A DNA stretch of 64,000 bases from Pseudomonas triclosanedens (lineage in GTDB: Bacteria > Pseudomonadota > Gammaproteobacteria > Pseudomonadales > Pseudomonadaceae). Location: contig NZ_CP113432.1 of the NCBI RefSeq assembly GCF_026686735.1, positions 930,001 through 994,000 of the forward strand. The letters are read 5' to 3'. The notes under the pieces were generated by a model that was not told where the DNA came from, ran no database searches, and was given only the letters and a program-made list of their open reading frames with translations. Positions 25,983 through 34,194 of the stretch are shown here, piece by piece. The translations under genes were made by a program, and so were the position numbers. How positions within the stretch are numbered: the stretch's first letter is position 1; the number at the start of each line of letters is the position of its first letter.

Positions 25983-26879
25983 ATGAAGACCCCGAAACGC
26001 ATTGAACCGCTGATCGAAGACGGGCTGGTCGACGAAGTCGTGCGACCGCTGATGAGCGGCAAGGAAGCCTCCGTCTATGTGGTGCGCTGCGGCGACGAGC
26101 TGCGTTGCGCCAAGGTCTACAAGGAAGCGAACAAGCGCAGCTTCCGCCAGGCCGCCGAGTACCAGGAAGGGCGCAAGGTGCGCAACAGCCGCCAGGCGCG
26201 GGCGATGGCCAAGGGTTCGAAGTATGGCCGCAAGGAGCAGGAAGAAGCCTGGCAGAACGCCGAAGTGGCCGCGCTGTTCCGCCTGGCCAGTGCGGGCGTG
26301 CGCGTGCCCAAGCCTTATGATTTCCTCGACGGCGTGCTGCTGATGGAAATGATCGCCGACGAGGATGGCGATGCCGCGCCGCGCCTGAACGACGTGGTGA
26401 TGGAGCCGGAACTGGCGCGGGAGTATCACGCCTTCGTGATCCGCCAGATCGTCATGATGCTCTGCGCGGGCCTGGTGCACGGCGACCTGTCCGAGTTCAA
26501 CGTGCTGGTCGATGCCAACGGCCCGGTGATCATCGACCTGCCCCAGGCGGTGGATGCCGCCGGCAACAACCACGCCTTCCGCATGCTCGAACGCGACGTG
26601 GGCAACATGGCCGCCTATTTCGGCCGCTTTGCGCCGGAGCTCCGGTATACCCGCTACGCCAAGGAAATGTGGGCGCTCTACGAGGACGGCAAACTGCAGC
26701 CCGACACGCCGCTCACCGGGCATTTCGACGATCCCGAGGATGAAGCGGATGTCGACGCCGTGTTGCGCGAGATCGCCGATGCCCTGCGCGAACAGGAGCG
26801 CCGCGAGGCCGGACGCGCTGCCCAGGATGGCCCCTCAAACCGGGACGAACCGCCACCCCCACCGTGGGAACAGGCTTGA
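25983..26879 (+). CDS. RIO-type protein kinase
   Basis: This 298-residue RIO1-like atypical serine kinase has the nucleotide-binding segment PLMSGKEASVYVVRCGDELRCAKVYK, the catalytic loop LVHGDLSEFNVLVD (Asp of HGDLSEFN) and the metal-binding IIDLPQAVD, all intact. In archaea and eukaryotes RIO kinases act in small-subunit ribosome maturation; the bacterial role is unknown. The C-terminus is acidic and proline-rich (EPPPPPWEQA). AGGA lies 7 bases before the ATG at 25983. Its stop overlaps the probable TTG start of the following nucleotidyltransferase-like gene, so the two are coupled. Confidence 0.87.
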   Translation: MKTPKRIEPLIEDGLVDEVVRPLMSGKEASVYVVRCGDELRCAKVYKEANKRSFRQAAEYQEGRKVRNSRQARAMAKGSKYGRKEQEEAWQNAEVAALFRLASAGVRVPKPYDFLDGVLLMEMIADEDGDAAPRLNDVVMEPELAREYHAFVIRQIVMMLCAGLVHGDLSEFNVLVDANGPVIIDLPQAVDAAGNNHAFRMLERDVGNMAAYFGRFAPELRYTRYAKEMWALYEDGKLQPDTPLTGHFDDPEDEADVDAVLREIADALREQERREAGRAAQDGPSNRDEPPPPPWEQA

Positions 26880-27436
26880 GCACACTGCGCGGCGAGGCGG
26901 ACATCCTTGCCCTGATCGCCGCGCAGCCTGAACGCATGTGCTGGCTGCGCGGCGTGCGCGATCACGGCCCGGAAGGCGCCTGGATCGGCGCCGGCTTCGT
27001 GCGCAACACCGTGTGGGATGCGCTGCACGGCTATGCCGAGGCTACGCCGCTGGCGGATGTGGACGTCCTGTACTTCGTCGCTGATGATCTTGCCGCCGAG
27101 ACCGATGAGGCGTGGGAACGACATCTGCGGAAGGCCTGCCCCGGCGCGCCGTGGTCCGTGCGCAACCAGGCGCGCATGCACCTGCGCAATGGCGACTCGG
27201 CCTATTCGGACTGCGGCGATGCGATGCGTCACTGGCCGGAAACCTGTACCGCAGTGGCGCTACGGTTGTGTGGCGAACGGCTGGAATTGCTGGCGCCGCT
27301 GGGGATCGACGACCTGCTGGCGCTGCGTGTTCGGCCCACCGAACGCTTCCGCGCCAAGCCGCACCTCTACCGTGAGCGCCTCGCCGCGAAGAACTGGCCG
27401 GCACGCTGGCCGAAGCTGCGCATGGAGCCGCTTTAG
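26876..27436 (+). CDS. Nucleotidyltransferase-family protein (DUF925-like)
   Basis: This 186-residue protein resembles the small nucleotidyltransferase-like family found beside RIO kinases and elsewhere: WIGAGFVRNTVWDALHGY, then the acidic DVDVLYF and ARMHLRNGDSAYSDCGDAM, and the ending LRVRPTERFRAKPHLYRERLAAKNW. The biochemical role is unproven. The start is either TTG 26876 (overlapping the RIO stop as TTGA; MSTLRGEAD) or GTG 26864. From 27290 onward its 3' end and the following repeat are tandemly duplicated 253 bp downstream. Confidence 0.75.
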   Translation: MSTLRGEADILALIAAQPERMCWLRGVRDHGPEGAWIGAGFVRNTVWDALHGYAEATPLADVDVLYFVADDLAAETDEAWERHLRKACPGAPWSVRNQARMHLRNGDSAYSDCGDAMRHWPETCTAVALRLCGERLELLAPLGIDDLLALRVRPTERFRAKPHLYRERLAAKNWPARWPKLRMEPL

Positions 27437-27463
27437 CCGCACTCCCGGCGCCCTGCTCGTCGG

Positions 27464-27537
27464 AGGATGGGTGGAGCGTAGCGATACCCATCAATCCAGC
27501 GGCCCCAGCATGGGTATCGCTGCGCTCCACCCATCCT
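27464..27537. repeat. Palindromic repeat, family 1, copy C
   Basis: Two 28-base arms (27464-27491 starting AGGATGGGTGGAGCG; 27510-27537) pair with a single G-T mismatch around an 18-base loop. It starts 28 bases after the stop of the nucleotidyltransferase-like gene. Confidence 0.85.
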
Positions 27538-27542
27538 ACAAA

Positions 27543-27689
27543 CTGGCGCCGCAGGGGACCGACGACCTGTTTGGGATGCGTGTTCGGCCCACCGAACGCT
27601 TCCGTGCCAAGCCGCACCTCTACCACGAGCGCCTCGCCGCGAAGAACTGGCCGGCTCGCTGGCCGAAGCTGCGCGTGGAGTCGCTCTAG
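27543..27689 (+). pseudogene. Duplicated C-terminal fragment of the nucleotidyltransferase-like gene
   Basis: The 49-codon fragment ends LRVRPTERF-like: GTDDLFGMRVRPTERFRAKP, then HLYHERLAAKNWPARWPKLRVESL and a stop. It differs from the parent by a few substitutions (for example ALLALRV to LFGMRV, RERL to HERL, MEPL to VESL). It is one base out of frame with the parent and has no start of its own, so it is not expected to be expressed as a protein. Confidence 0.8.
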
Positions 27690-27716
27690 CCGCAATCCCG
27701 CCGTCCTGCTCGTCGT

Positions 27717-27803
27717 AGGATGGGTGGAGCGTAGCGATACCCATCAACTCGGCGGATCCATCAATCCAGCGGCCCTAGGATGGGTATCGCTTCCACCCAT
27801 CCT
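27717..27803. repeat. Palindromic repeat, family 1, copy D (damaged)
   Basis: The left arm 27717-27744 is identical to that of copy C; the right arm 27780-27803 lacks four bases (GCTTCCACC instead of GCTGCGCTCCACC). The loop is longer because ATCAA/TCAATCC sequence is partly repeated. Confidence 0.8.
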
Positions 27804-27947
27804 GCAAACCGCTTCTCCCGCGACCTGGGTGCGGGCTGCCCAAGGCTTCTTCCCGATTTTGCGGGGCAACTGTAAGGCCGCAACTGTATCCATACATTTC
27901 AGGCGCGGGCTGTTAGCGTTGCTTCATCCCACTCCGAGCCATCCGCC

Positions 27948-28832
27948 ATGCCGCTGCGCCATGTTCTCCTTGCCCTGCTGGTCACTCTGATCTGGGGCGT
28001 CAACTTCGTCGTGATCAAGGTCGGCCTGCACGACTTTCCGCCGCTTCTGTTTTGCGCCCTGCGCTTCGCCCTCGCGGCGCTGCCGCTGATTTTCCTGCGT
28101 GGCCCGTTGCCCGCGCCGTTCTGGCGCATCGTGCAGATCGGCGTATTGCTGGGCGTGGTGAAGTTCGGCCTGCTGTTCGTCGGCATGCACCTGGGCATGC
28201 CGGCCGGGCTGTCTTCGCTGGTGCTACAGAGCCAGGTGTTCTTCACCGTATTGATCGCCGCCGCCTTCCTCGGCGAGCGTCCGACGCCGCGTGCCCTGGC
28301 GGGTCTGGCGCTGGCTGCTGGCGGCCTGCTGCTGATCGGCCTGGAGCGGCCGCTGGGCGACAGCCTGCTGGCGTTCCTGCTGGTGATCGCCGCGGCGCTG
28401 GCCTGGGCGTTCTCCAACATCGCCACCAAGCGCTCCGGTGCCAGCGACATGCTGCGCCTGATCAGTTGGGTCAGCCTGATCCCGCCGTTGCCGCTACTGG
28501 TGCTGTCGTGGTTCTTCGAAGGCCCCGAGACCATCGGGCATGCCGTGCTGAACATCAACTGGGGCGGGGCGGGCGCGCTGCTCTATATCGCTTTCCTTGC
28601 CACCACCGTCGGCTTCGGCCTGTGGAGCTTCCTGCTGCGCCGCTATCCGGCCAGCCAGGTGACGCCCTTCGCGCTGGCGGTGCCGGTGTCCGGCCTGCTG
28701 TCGGGTTGGCTGTTCCTTGGCGAAGCGCTGACCGCCCAGGACTGGGTGGCGTGCGGGCTGGTGTTTGGTGGTCTGGCTGTAAATGTGTTGCCAGGCTCGT
28801 TGTGGCGTCGACGTGCAGCAATAGGCAACTGA
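27948..28832 (+). CDS. EamA-family (DMT) transporter
   Basis: This 294-residue inner-membrane protein has about ten predicted helices arranged as two EamA repeats (first opening LLALLVTLIWGVNFVVIKVGL, second opening FLLVIAAALAWAFSNIATKRSG). This is the drug/metabolite exporter superfamily that includes EamA/RhtA-type amino acid metabolite exporters; the substrate cannot be read from sequence. The ATG at 27948 follows a weak site. The gene is monocistronic, with an AT-richer upstream region after the repeat block. Confidence 0.87.
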   Translation: MPLRHVLLALLVTLIWGVNFVVIKVGLHDFPPLLFCALRFALAALPLIFLRGPLPAPFWRIVQIGVLLGVVKFGLLFVGMHLGMPAGLSSLVLQSQVFFTVLIAAAFLGERPTPRALAGLALAAGGLLLIGLERPLGDSLLAFLLVIAAALAWAFSNIATKRSGASDMLRLISWVSLIPPLPLLVLSWFFEGPETIGHAVLNINWGGAGALLYIAFLATTVGFGLWSFLLRRYPASQVTPFALAVPVSGLLSGWLFLGEALTAQDWVACGLVFGGLAVNVLPGSLWRRRAAIGN

Positions 28833-28898
28833 TTGGATTGCTGCAACTGATCGAGCAGTGGAGACTCCTGTTCCAAATTCTGGAAGGGATATCTGTAG

Positions 28899-29612
28899 AT
28901 GCGATCAGCTTTCGTATCAGTGGCTTGTTTGACCGCGCTGCTTCCATTGGCGGCGCAATCTGCGCCTGGAGACAGTGACCTTAAACAGGCGCGTGAGCTT
29001 CTGGCTATGTCACAGAGCTCGATCAAGGACTACGACCTCCTGATTGCAAATGGAGGGACTGATCCTGCTGTGCAGGCTCAGTTTGTCAATTATGTGACCT
29101 TCGCACGAGAAGCATTGCCTGCCTTGCGGCGCTCCGCTGCTGCAGGAAATGCTGCGGGTCAGTATCTATTGGCGCTGACACTAAGAATTCCCATAGCGGA
29201 CAACTTGGCTGAGCGGGAAGAGGTTTGCGATCAAATGATACGCAGCGCGGCGCAGCACTTTCTGCCGGCGGTGCTGGTCGGTCCCGCTATCTGTCAGGAG
29301 CAGATGGCGCAACTGGATATCCAAGATGGGCTGGTTCAAGCGCTAGAGCAGGCATCGCGTGATGCCGGGTATTATCCGATACAGTTTCCTGGTTATCGCC
29401 TTTGTGGGAGTAACCCGCATGCTGCATTTCCTCTTCCCGAGCTGACGCAGAAAGAGCTCGAAGTTGAGGCTTACTACGATCTTGCACTGCGTACGAAAGA
29501 GGTCGATCGCGCTTCGCAGGACAGAAAACTGGTCTACCTGCGAAATGCAAGGGATCGAGGTTGCGAGCATGCAGATCAGGCAGTGACAGCGCTTGAAGGT
29601 CGCTTGAAGTAA
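28899..29612 (+). CDS. Secreted hypothetical protein, AT-richer than neighbours
   Basis: This 237-residue protein has a signal peptide (AFVSVACLTALLPLAAQSAP). The mature part is mostly helical, with a Sel1/TPR-like stretch (LPALRRSAAAGNAAGQYLLALTLRIP) and four scattered cysteines (CDQM, ICQEQ, LCGSN, RGCEH) that could form disulfides in the periplasm. I recognise no family. Codon use is less GC-biased at third positions than in surrounding genes, suggesting recent acquisition or weak selection. GGAAGGG precedes the ATG at 28899. It stands alone, converging on cueR. Confidence 0.7.
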   Translation: MRSAFVSVACLTALLPLAAQSAPGDSDLKQARELLAMSQSSIKDYDLLIANGGTDPAVQAQFVNYVTFAREALPALRRSAAAGNAAGQYLLALTLRIPIADNLAEREEVCDQMIRSAAQHFLPAVLVGPAICQEQMAQLDIQDGLVQALEQASRDAGYYPIQFPGYRLCGSNPHAAFPLPELTQKELEVEAYYDLALRTKEVDRASQDRKLVYLRNARDRGCEHADQAVTALEGRLK

Positions 29613-29624
29613 GTTTGCGGTCAC

Positions 29625-30026
29625 TTACTTGCAGCAGTTCCCCGACTCCAGGTCCTTGAGAATCGGGCAGTCCGGCCGGTGATCGCCCTGGCAGTGGTCG
29701 CTCAGCTCCTGCAGGGTGTTGCGCAGGCTGGTGAGCTCGGAAATCTTGCGGTTCAGCTCGTCGATATGACGGGAGGCCAGGGATTTCACGTCGGCGCTGG
29801 CGCGCTGGCGATCCTGCCAGAGCTCCAGCAGTTGGCCGACTTCTTCCAGCGAGAAACCGAAGTCCCGCGAGCGGCGGATGAAGGCCAGGGTGTGCAGGTC
29901 TTGGTCCGTGTAGTGGCGGTAGCCGCTGGCGCTGCGCCCGGCGGGGGCGAGCAGGCCGATGGATTCGTAGTAGCGGATCATCTTCGCGGTCAGGCCACTT
30001 TTCTTCGCCGCTTCGCCGATGTTCAT
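29625..30026 (-). CDS. cueR: Cu(I)-responsive MerR-family regulator
   Basis: This 133-residue MerR-type regulator has a winged helix at residues 1-70 (MNIGEAAKKSGLTAKMIRYYESIGLL), a dimerisation helix, and the CueR metal loop HCQGDHRPDCPI with its two Cu(I)-binding cysteines, then a CC motif near the C-terminus (ESGNCCK). It activates copper export genes by twisting promoters with a 19-bp spacer. It lies 50 bp downstream of copA on the same strand, so it is probably co-transcribed. Two matching operators are present before copA and copZ. Confidence 0.93.
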   Translation of the reverse strand: MNIGEAAKKSGLTAKMIRYYESIGLLAPAGRSASGYRHYTDQDLHTLAFIRRSRDFGFSLEEVGQLLELWQDRQRASADVKSLASRHIDELNRKISELTSLRNTLQELSDHCQGDHRPDCPILKDLESGNCCK

Positions 30027-30076
30027 GGCGGACTCCTCTTCATTTGGAAGCCCCCGCCTGGGCGGGGGCGCCGATT

Positions 30077-32476
30077 TCACTGTTGGTCCCTGGGTTTCCA
30101 GCGCTTGAGCAGCAGCGCGTTGCTCACCACGCTGACACTGGAGGCGGCCATTGCCGCGCCGGCGACCATCGGATTGAGCAGGCCGAAGGCGGCCAGCGGG
30201 ATGCCCACCAGGTTGTAGATGAACGCCCAGAACAAGTTCTGGCGGATCTTCGCGTAGGTACGCCGCGAGATGTCCAGTGCCGCCGGTACCAGGCGCGGGT
30301 CGCCGCGCATCAGGGTGATGCCGGCTGCGTGCATGGCCACGTCGGTGCCACCGCCCATCGCGATGCCGACGTCGGCCGCGGCCAACGCAGGGGCGTCGTT
30401 GATGCCGTCACCGACCATTGCGACCACCTTGCCTTGCTTGCGCAGGGCGACGACTACGTCGGCCTTGTCGCCGGGAAGCACTTCGGCGTGGACATCGTCC
30501 AGTCCCAGCGCCTTGGCGACCACCTTGGCGCTGCCACGGTTGTCGCCAGTGATCAGGTGGCTGGTGATGCTGTGCTCACGCAGGGTGTCGATGGCGGTTC
30601 TTGCACCCTCCTTGAGGCTGTCGCCAAAGGCGAACAGTGCTATCACGCGGGCCTGCGGCTCACGCTCGATCAGCCAGGACAGGGTACGTCCTTCGTCTTC
30701 CCAGGCACGGGCGGATTCGGCCATGTCGCCGGGCTGCAGTTGCAGTTCGTCCAGCAGGCGACGGTTGCCCAGCGCCAGCAGGCGGCCATCCACGCGACCC
30801 TGGATGCCACGCCCGGTCAGCGCCTGGGTGTCCTGCGCGGCGACCGGGGCCAGACCGCGTTCGGTGCAGGTATCGAGCACGGCCTTGGCCAGCGGGTGTT
30901 CGCTACCGCGCTGCAGTGCGCCAGCCAGGGCCAGTGCCTGGTTCTCGTCGTTGGCGGCGAGGTTGGTGATGCTCGGCTGGCCCGAGGTGAGCGTGCCAGT
31001 CTTGTCGAACGCCACGGCGCTTACCGCATGGGCGACTTCCAGCGCTTCGGCGTCCTTGATCAGGATGCCGTGCTTGGCCGCTACGCCGGTGCCGGCCATG
31101 ATCGCGGTCGGAGTTGCCAGGCCGAGGGCGCACGGGCAGGCGATCACCAGTACCGCCACGGCATTGATCAGCGCGTGCTCCCAGCCCGCGCCGGTGATCA
31201 GCCAGCCGACCAGGGTGGCCAGCGCGATGACGATGACGATCGGGACGAACACGTTGCTGACTTTGTCCACCAGCTTCTGGATCGGTGCCTTGGCAGCCTG
31301 TGCGTCCTCCACCAGGCGGATGATTCGTGCCAGCACGGTTTCGCCGCCCAGCGCGGTGGTCTTCACGCGGAGCACGCCTTCGCCGTTGATGGCGCCGCCG
31401 GTCACCGCATCCCCGATACCCTTGGCGACCGGCAGGCTCTCGCCGGTGATGAGCGCTTCGTCGGCATGGCTCTGGCCGTCGATGACTTCACCGTCCACCG
31501 GGAAACGTTCGCCGGGACGTACCAGCACTTCGTCGCCCAGGCGCAGTTCGGCGATGGCGACGTCTTCCTCAATGCCGTCACGCACACGGGTGGCGCGTTC
31601 CGGACGCAGGGCTTCCAGTGCCCGGATGGCCGCGGCGGTCTGGCGCTTGGCGCGGCTTTCCAGGTATTTGCCGAGGAGGATCAGGGTGATCACCACGGCG
31701 CTGGCTTCGAAGTACAGGTGCGGCATCTGCCCTGGCGCTGCGTCGTACCACAGGTACAGGCTCAGGCCGTAGCCGGCGCTGGTGCCCAGTGCCACCAGCA
31801 GATCCATGTTGCCGCTGCGGGCACGCACGGCTCTCCAGGCGGAGATGTAGAAGCGCGCACCGATAAGGAATTGCACAGGCGTGGCGAGCAGGAACTGCAC
31901 CCAGGCCGGCAGCATCCAGTGCATGCCGAACCAGTCGCCGACCATCGGCAGAACCAGCGGCAGCGAAAGCACGATGGAAGCGGCCAGCCACCAGCGTTCA
32001 CGGGCAAGACGCGCCGCCTGGCGGTCTGCCACGGGCTGGTCGGGTTCGATCGGGCGGGCGGTGTAGCCAGCCTTTTCGACAGCGGCGATCAGTGCGGCGG
32101 TATCCACCGCGCCGAGCAGGTCGAGGTGGGCGCGTTCGCTGGCAAGGTTGACGCTCACGTCGCTCACGCCAGGCACCTTGCGCAGGGCCCGTTCTACACG
32201 GCCGACGCAACTGGCGCAGGTCATGCCCTCGATGGACAGCTCCAGGCTGTGCGCGGGTACTTCGTAGCCTGCATGCTCCACCGCGGCCACCAGGGCGGGC
32301 AGGGTATCGCCGCTGGAAGCGCTGAGCTGGACACGCGCCTGTTCGCTGGCGAGGTTGACGCTTGCGTCCTGTACGCCAGGCACCGCGCGCAGCGCGCGCT
32401 CGACACGGCCGGCGCAACTGGCGCAGGTCATCCCGGAAACCGGGAGATCGAGTTCGATGAGGGTTGCAGTGTTCAT
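30077..32476 (-). CDS. copA: Cu(I)-exporting P1B-type ATPase
   Basis: This 799-residue inner-membrane pump has two N-terminal HMA metal domains (GMTCASC at residues 15-21 and 84-90), a membrane helix carrying the CPC motif ([13 protein letters not shown]), the phosphorylation site DKTGTLTSG, the SEHPLAKAV His-Pro motif and [20 protein letters not shown]. This is the full CopA architecture, moving Cu(I) from cytoplasm to periplasm. The ATG at 32476 ([15 protein letters not shown]) is favoured over longer starts. A CueR operator lies 33-53 bp upstream. Confidence 0.95.
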   Translation of the reverse strand: MNTATLIELDLPVSGMTCASCAGRVERALRAVPGVQDASVNLASEQARVQLSASSGDTLPALVAAVEHAGYEVPAHSLELSIEGMTCASCVGRVERALRKVPGVSDVSVNLASERAHLDLLGAVDTAALIAAVEKAGYTARPIEPDQPVADRQAARLARERWWLAASIVLSLPLVLPMVGDWFGMHWMLPAWVQFLLATPVQFLIGARFYISAWRAVRARSGNMDLLVALGTSAGYGLSLYLWYDAAPGQMPHLYFEASAVVITLILLGKYLESRAKRQTAAAIRALEALRPERATRVRDGIEEDVAIAELRLGDEVLVRPGERFPVDGEVIDGQSHADEALITGESLPVAKGIGDAVTGGAINGEGVLRVKTTALGGETVLARIIRLVEDAQAAKAPIQKLVDKVSNVFVPIVIVIALATLVGWLITGAGWEHALINAVAVLVIACPCALGLATPTAIMAGTGVAAKHGILIKDAEALEVAHAVSAVAFDKTGTLTSGQPSITNLAANDENQALALAGALQRGSEHPLAKAVLDTCTERGLAPVAAQDTQALTGRGIQGRVDGRLLALGNRRLLDELQLQPGDMAESARAWEDEGRTLSWLIEREPQARVIALFAFGDSLKEGARTAIDTLREHSITSHLITGDNRGSAKVVAKALGLDDVHAEVLPGDKADVVVALRKQGKVVAMVGDGINDAPALAAADVGIAMGGGTDVAMHAAGITLMRGDPRLVPAALDISRRTYAKIRQNLFWAFIYNLVGIPLAAFGLLNPMVAGAAMAASSVSVVSNALLLKRWKPRDQQ

Positions 32477-32508
32477 GGGGTTCTCCCTGATGTTCCCGAA
32501 CAGGATCA

Positions 32509-32529
32509 ACCTTGACACTGTGGCAAGGT
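32509..32529 (-). promoter_or_regulatory. CueR operator of copA
   Basis: ACCTTG-N9-CAAGGT is a dyad of the CueR type. On the minus strand it is overlapped by a TTGACC -35 element, with room for the 19-bp spacer used by MerR-family activators. Confidence 0.8.
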
Positions 32530-32574
32530 CAATAGCTTTTGTTCGGTTCCTTGCCGCAGCCAGGAAAACCTGTG

Positions 32575-33024
32575 TCAGCTCCCCCCGGGCACAGGCATCA
32601 GGTAGAGGCCGCTCTCGCTGTTGGCGATGCGGAATTTGCGCACTTCACCGGCGTGCAGCATCACCGACTGCCCGCGCAGTGGTTCCATTCCGCCGCGGCA
32701 GAGGCCGGAGTTTGCGGTCTGCAGGCGCAGCGAGGTTTCCCCTGGCGGAAGGTTCAGGGCGATTTCGCCTTCGGGCTGCAGGCGGGAAACCTTCTGGTCC
32801 TGCACATAGACATCAATGTCGCAGGCGGTACCGGTATCCAGTCGCTCGCGGCTGACGACGAGCACCGCGTAGGTTACGGGCTGGGCGTCGGGCATTGGCC
32901 AGGAGCCGGGCGAGGTGGGCGGCGGCGATGGCTGGGGTGGCTGGGCTGGTTCGTCGGGCATGCCGTCGGCCAGGGCGAGGGCGGCGAGCAACAGGGCGGG
33001 AGCCAGAACGAGGGAACGACGCAC
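32575..33024 (-). CDS. Secreted hypothetical protein beside copA
   Basis: This 149-residue protein has a signal peptide ([18 protein letters not shown]), a proline-rich linker ([18 protein letters not shown]) and a compact beta-rich domain with two cysteines ([22 protein letters not shown]). It recalls small periplasmic beta-sandwich proteins, but I do not recognise a family. It sits between copA and copZ, oriented like copA, and ends 46 bp before the copA operator. A link to copper is suggested only by position; no Met/His-rich copper motif is present. Confidence 0.7.
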   Translation of the reverse strand: MRRSLVLAPALLLAALALADGMPDEPAQPPQPSPPPTSPGSWPMPDAQPVTYAVLVVSRERLDTGTACDIDVYVQDQKVSRLQPEGEIALNLPPGETSLRLQTANSGLCRGGMEPLRGQSVMLHAGEVRKFRIANSESGLYLMPVPGGS

Positions 33025-33116
33025 GGTGCGTTCTCCTTTACGGAATCATGTCCGCAGCTTGGCTTACAGGATGATCTGGAACAAGCATGGGTTGAGAAAT
33101 CACGGGCGAGGGGTTG

Positions 33117-33137
33117 ACCTTGCCATTAGGGGAAGGT
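33117..33137 (+). promoter_or_regulatory. CueR operator of copZ
   Basis: ACCTT-N11-AAGGT overlaps a TTGACC -35 element at 33114-33119, 44 bp before the copZ start. It is the same dyad type as the copA operator. Confidence 0.8.
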
Positions 33138-33180
33138 CGAAACTCTGCCCAACGATCAATCAAACGACAGGAGATTCCCC

Positions 33181-33378
33181 ATGCAAGCCTTCAAGGTTCA
33201 GGGCATGACTTGCGGCCACTGCGTACGAGCCGTTACCCAGGCGGTTCAGGCACTGGACGCCGCTGCCGAGGTGCAGGTCGATCTTGGCCAGGGTGAAGTA
33301 CGGGTAGCCAGCCGTCTCGACGATGCGGCGATTCTCGCGGCTATCCGCGAGGAAGGCTACGAAGCCCAGGTCGCCTGA
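33181..33378 (+). CDS. copZ: Copper chaperone (HMA domain)
   Basis: This 65-residue cytoplasmic Atx1-like protein consists of one HMA domain with the metal site GMTCGHC (Cys11 and Cys14). It carries Cu(I) to CopA or buffers it and is typically co-regulated with CopA by CueR; the operator at 33117-33137 supports that. It is preceded by ACAGGAGATTCCCC, and its length is normal for the family. It converges on the TetR gene. Confidence 0.93.
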   Translation: MQAFKVQGMTCGHCVRAVTQAVQALDAAAEVQVDLGQGEVRVASRLDDAAILAAIREEGYEAQVA

Positions 33379-33412
33379 GCTCTCCCCCCGGGCCGGCATC
33401 ATGCCGGCCTCG

Positions 33413-34042
33413 TCATGCCGGCGTGCGCCAGTCGCGCACCAGGCCACGGAACTGCGCATCGAACAGTACGCGTGTGTCCCGCTCCGCATCGAACAGTTCC
33501 GGATCGCGCAGCCAGTCACTGAGCAGGCCGACGAGCATCGCATGCACCGCGCGCGAGGCGATCCGTGGCGTGACGCCAGGCACCAGTCGGTTGCGGCAGT
33601 TCTCTCGGGCGAACAGGCGCTCGCACAGCTCGATGAACTGGCGGACGAAGTGATTGTGGCGCTCCTCGGCGTCACGTAGTTCGTCGGTGAATTCGCAGCG
33701 CTGCAGCAGGATCGTGAGGATGCGCCGGCGTTGCGGATCGCGCGCCAGGCTCTCGATGACTTCGACGCTCAGCTCGAACAGCGACTGGATCGGGTCGTGG
33801 TCATCGCAGCCGGATAACCGCTGCGCCAACTGTTCCGGCGGCAGGCGCACCTGGTTGAGCAGGTCGTTGAACAGATGGGCTTTGTTCTGGAAGTGCCAGT
33901 ACACCGCGCCGCGTGTCACACCGGCGCTTCTGGCGATTTCTTCGAGGCTCGTATTGGAGACGCCCTTGGCAAAAAAGAGCTGCTCGGCCGAGTCGAGTAT
34001 CGTCTGTCGCGTCTTTTCCGAATCTTCTTTAGTTCTTCTCAT
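33413..34042 (-). CDS. TetR/AcrR-family efflux repressor
   Basis: This 209-residue repressor begins MRRTKEDSEKTRQTILDSAE. Its N-terminal TetR helix-turn-helix is LEEIARSAGVTRGAVYWHFQNKAHLF, nearly identical in style to AcrR, TtgR and MexL. The C-terminal part is the AcrR-type ligand pocket (ILLQRCEFTDEL). It is divergent from the RND pump genes with 152 bp between starts, so it should repress them. An AATCA-N14-TGATT imperfect dyad near 34074 is a possible operator. It may be MexL-like, but I cannot decide that from sequence alone. Confidence 0.88.
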   Translation of the reverse strand: MRRTKEDSEKTRQTILDSAEQLFFAKGVSNTSLEEIARSAGVTRGAVYWHFQNKAHLFNDLLNQVRLPPEQLAQRLSGCDDHDPIQSLFELSVEVIESLARDPQRRRILTILLQRCEFTDELRDAEERHNHFVRQFIELCERLFARENCRNRLVPGVTPRIASRAVHAMLVGLLSDWLRDPELFDAERDTRVLFDAQFRGLVRDWRTPA

Positions 34043-34194
34043 GGCGCTTGCTGGTATACAGGCTAGGATCACTAATCAATTGGCAGTTTACTGATTTTGG
34101 TGCGCGAACAGTGCTTTACAGACACTGGCGCAGGTAACTGTCACTCAGTGAATATTCCTACGTCCCGCTGTCAGTCATTCCATGGAGAGGTTAC

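Larger units (their letters stand above)
27290..27811 (+). repeat. Tandem duplication of a gene 3' end plus palindromic repeat
   Basis: Unit 1 (27290-27542) covers the last 49 codons and stop of the nucleotidyltransferase-like gene plus a family 1 palindrome. Unit 2 (27543-about 27811) repeats all of it with a period of exactly 253 bp (stop codons TAG at 27434 and 27687). The coding parts match at roughly nine of ten bases by eye. Unit 2 has about 17 extra bases in the palindrome loop and lacks 4 bases in its right arm. Confidence 0.85.
27437..27947. other. 511-bp interval between the nucleotidyltransferase-like gene and the EamA gene
   Basis: It holds no intact gene. Contents in order: palindrome copy C, the duplicated gene fragment, palindrome copy D, then about 140 bp without recognisable structure leading to the EamA gene. 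That last stretch includes the AT-richer GTAAGGCCGCAACTGTATCC (27871-27890), a likely place for its promoter. Confidence 0.6.

Noticed and set aside
27018..27689. A 223-codon frame across the duplication
   Set aside because: It runs out of frame through the true nucleotidyltransferase-like gene and only enters the duplicated fragment in its last third.
30044..32515. An 823-codon plus-strand frame opposite copA
   Set aside because: It is a shadow of copA, which has every P1B ATPase motif.
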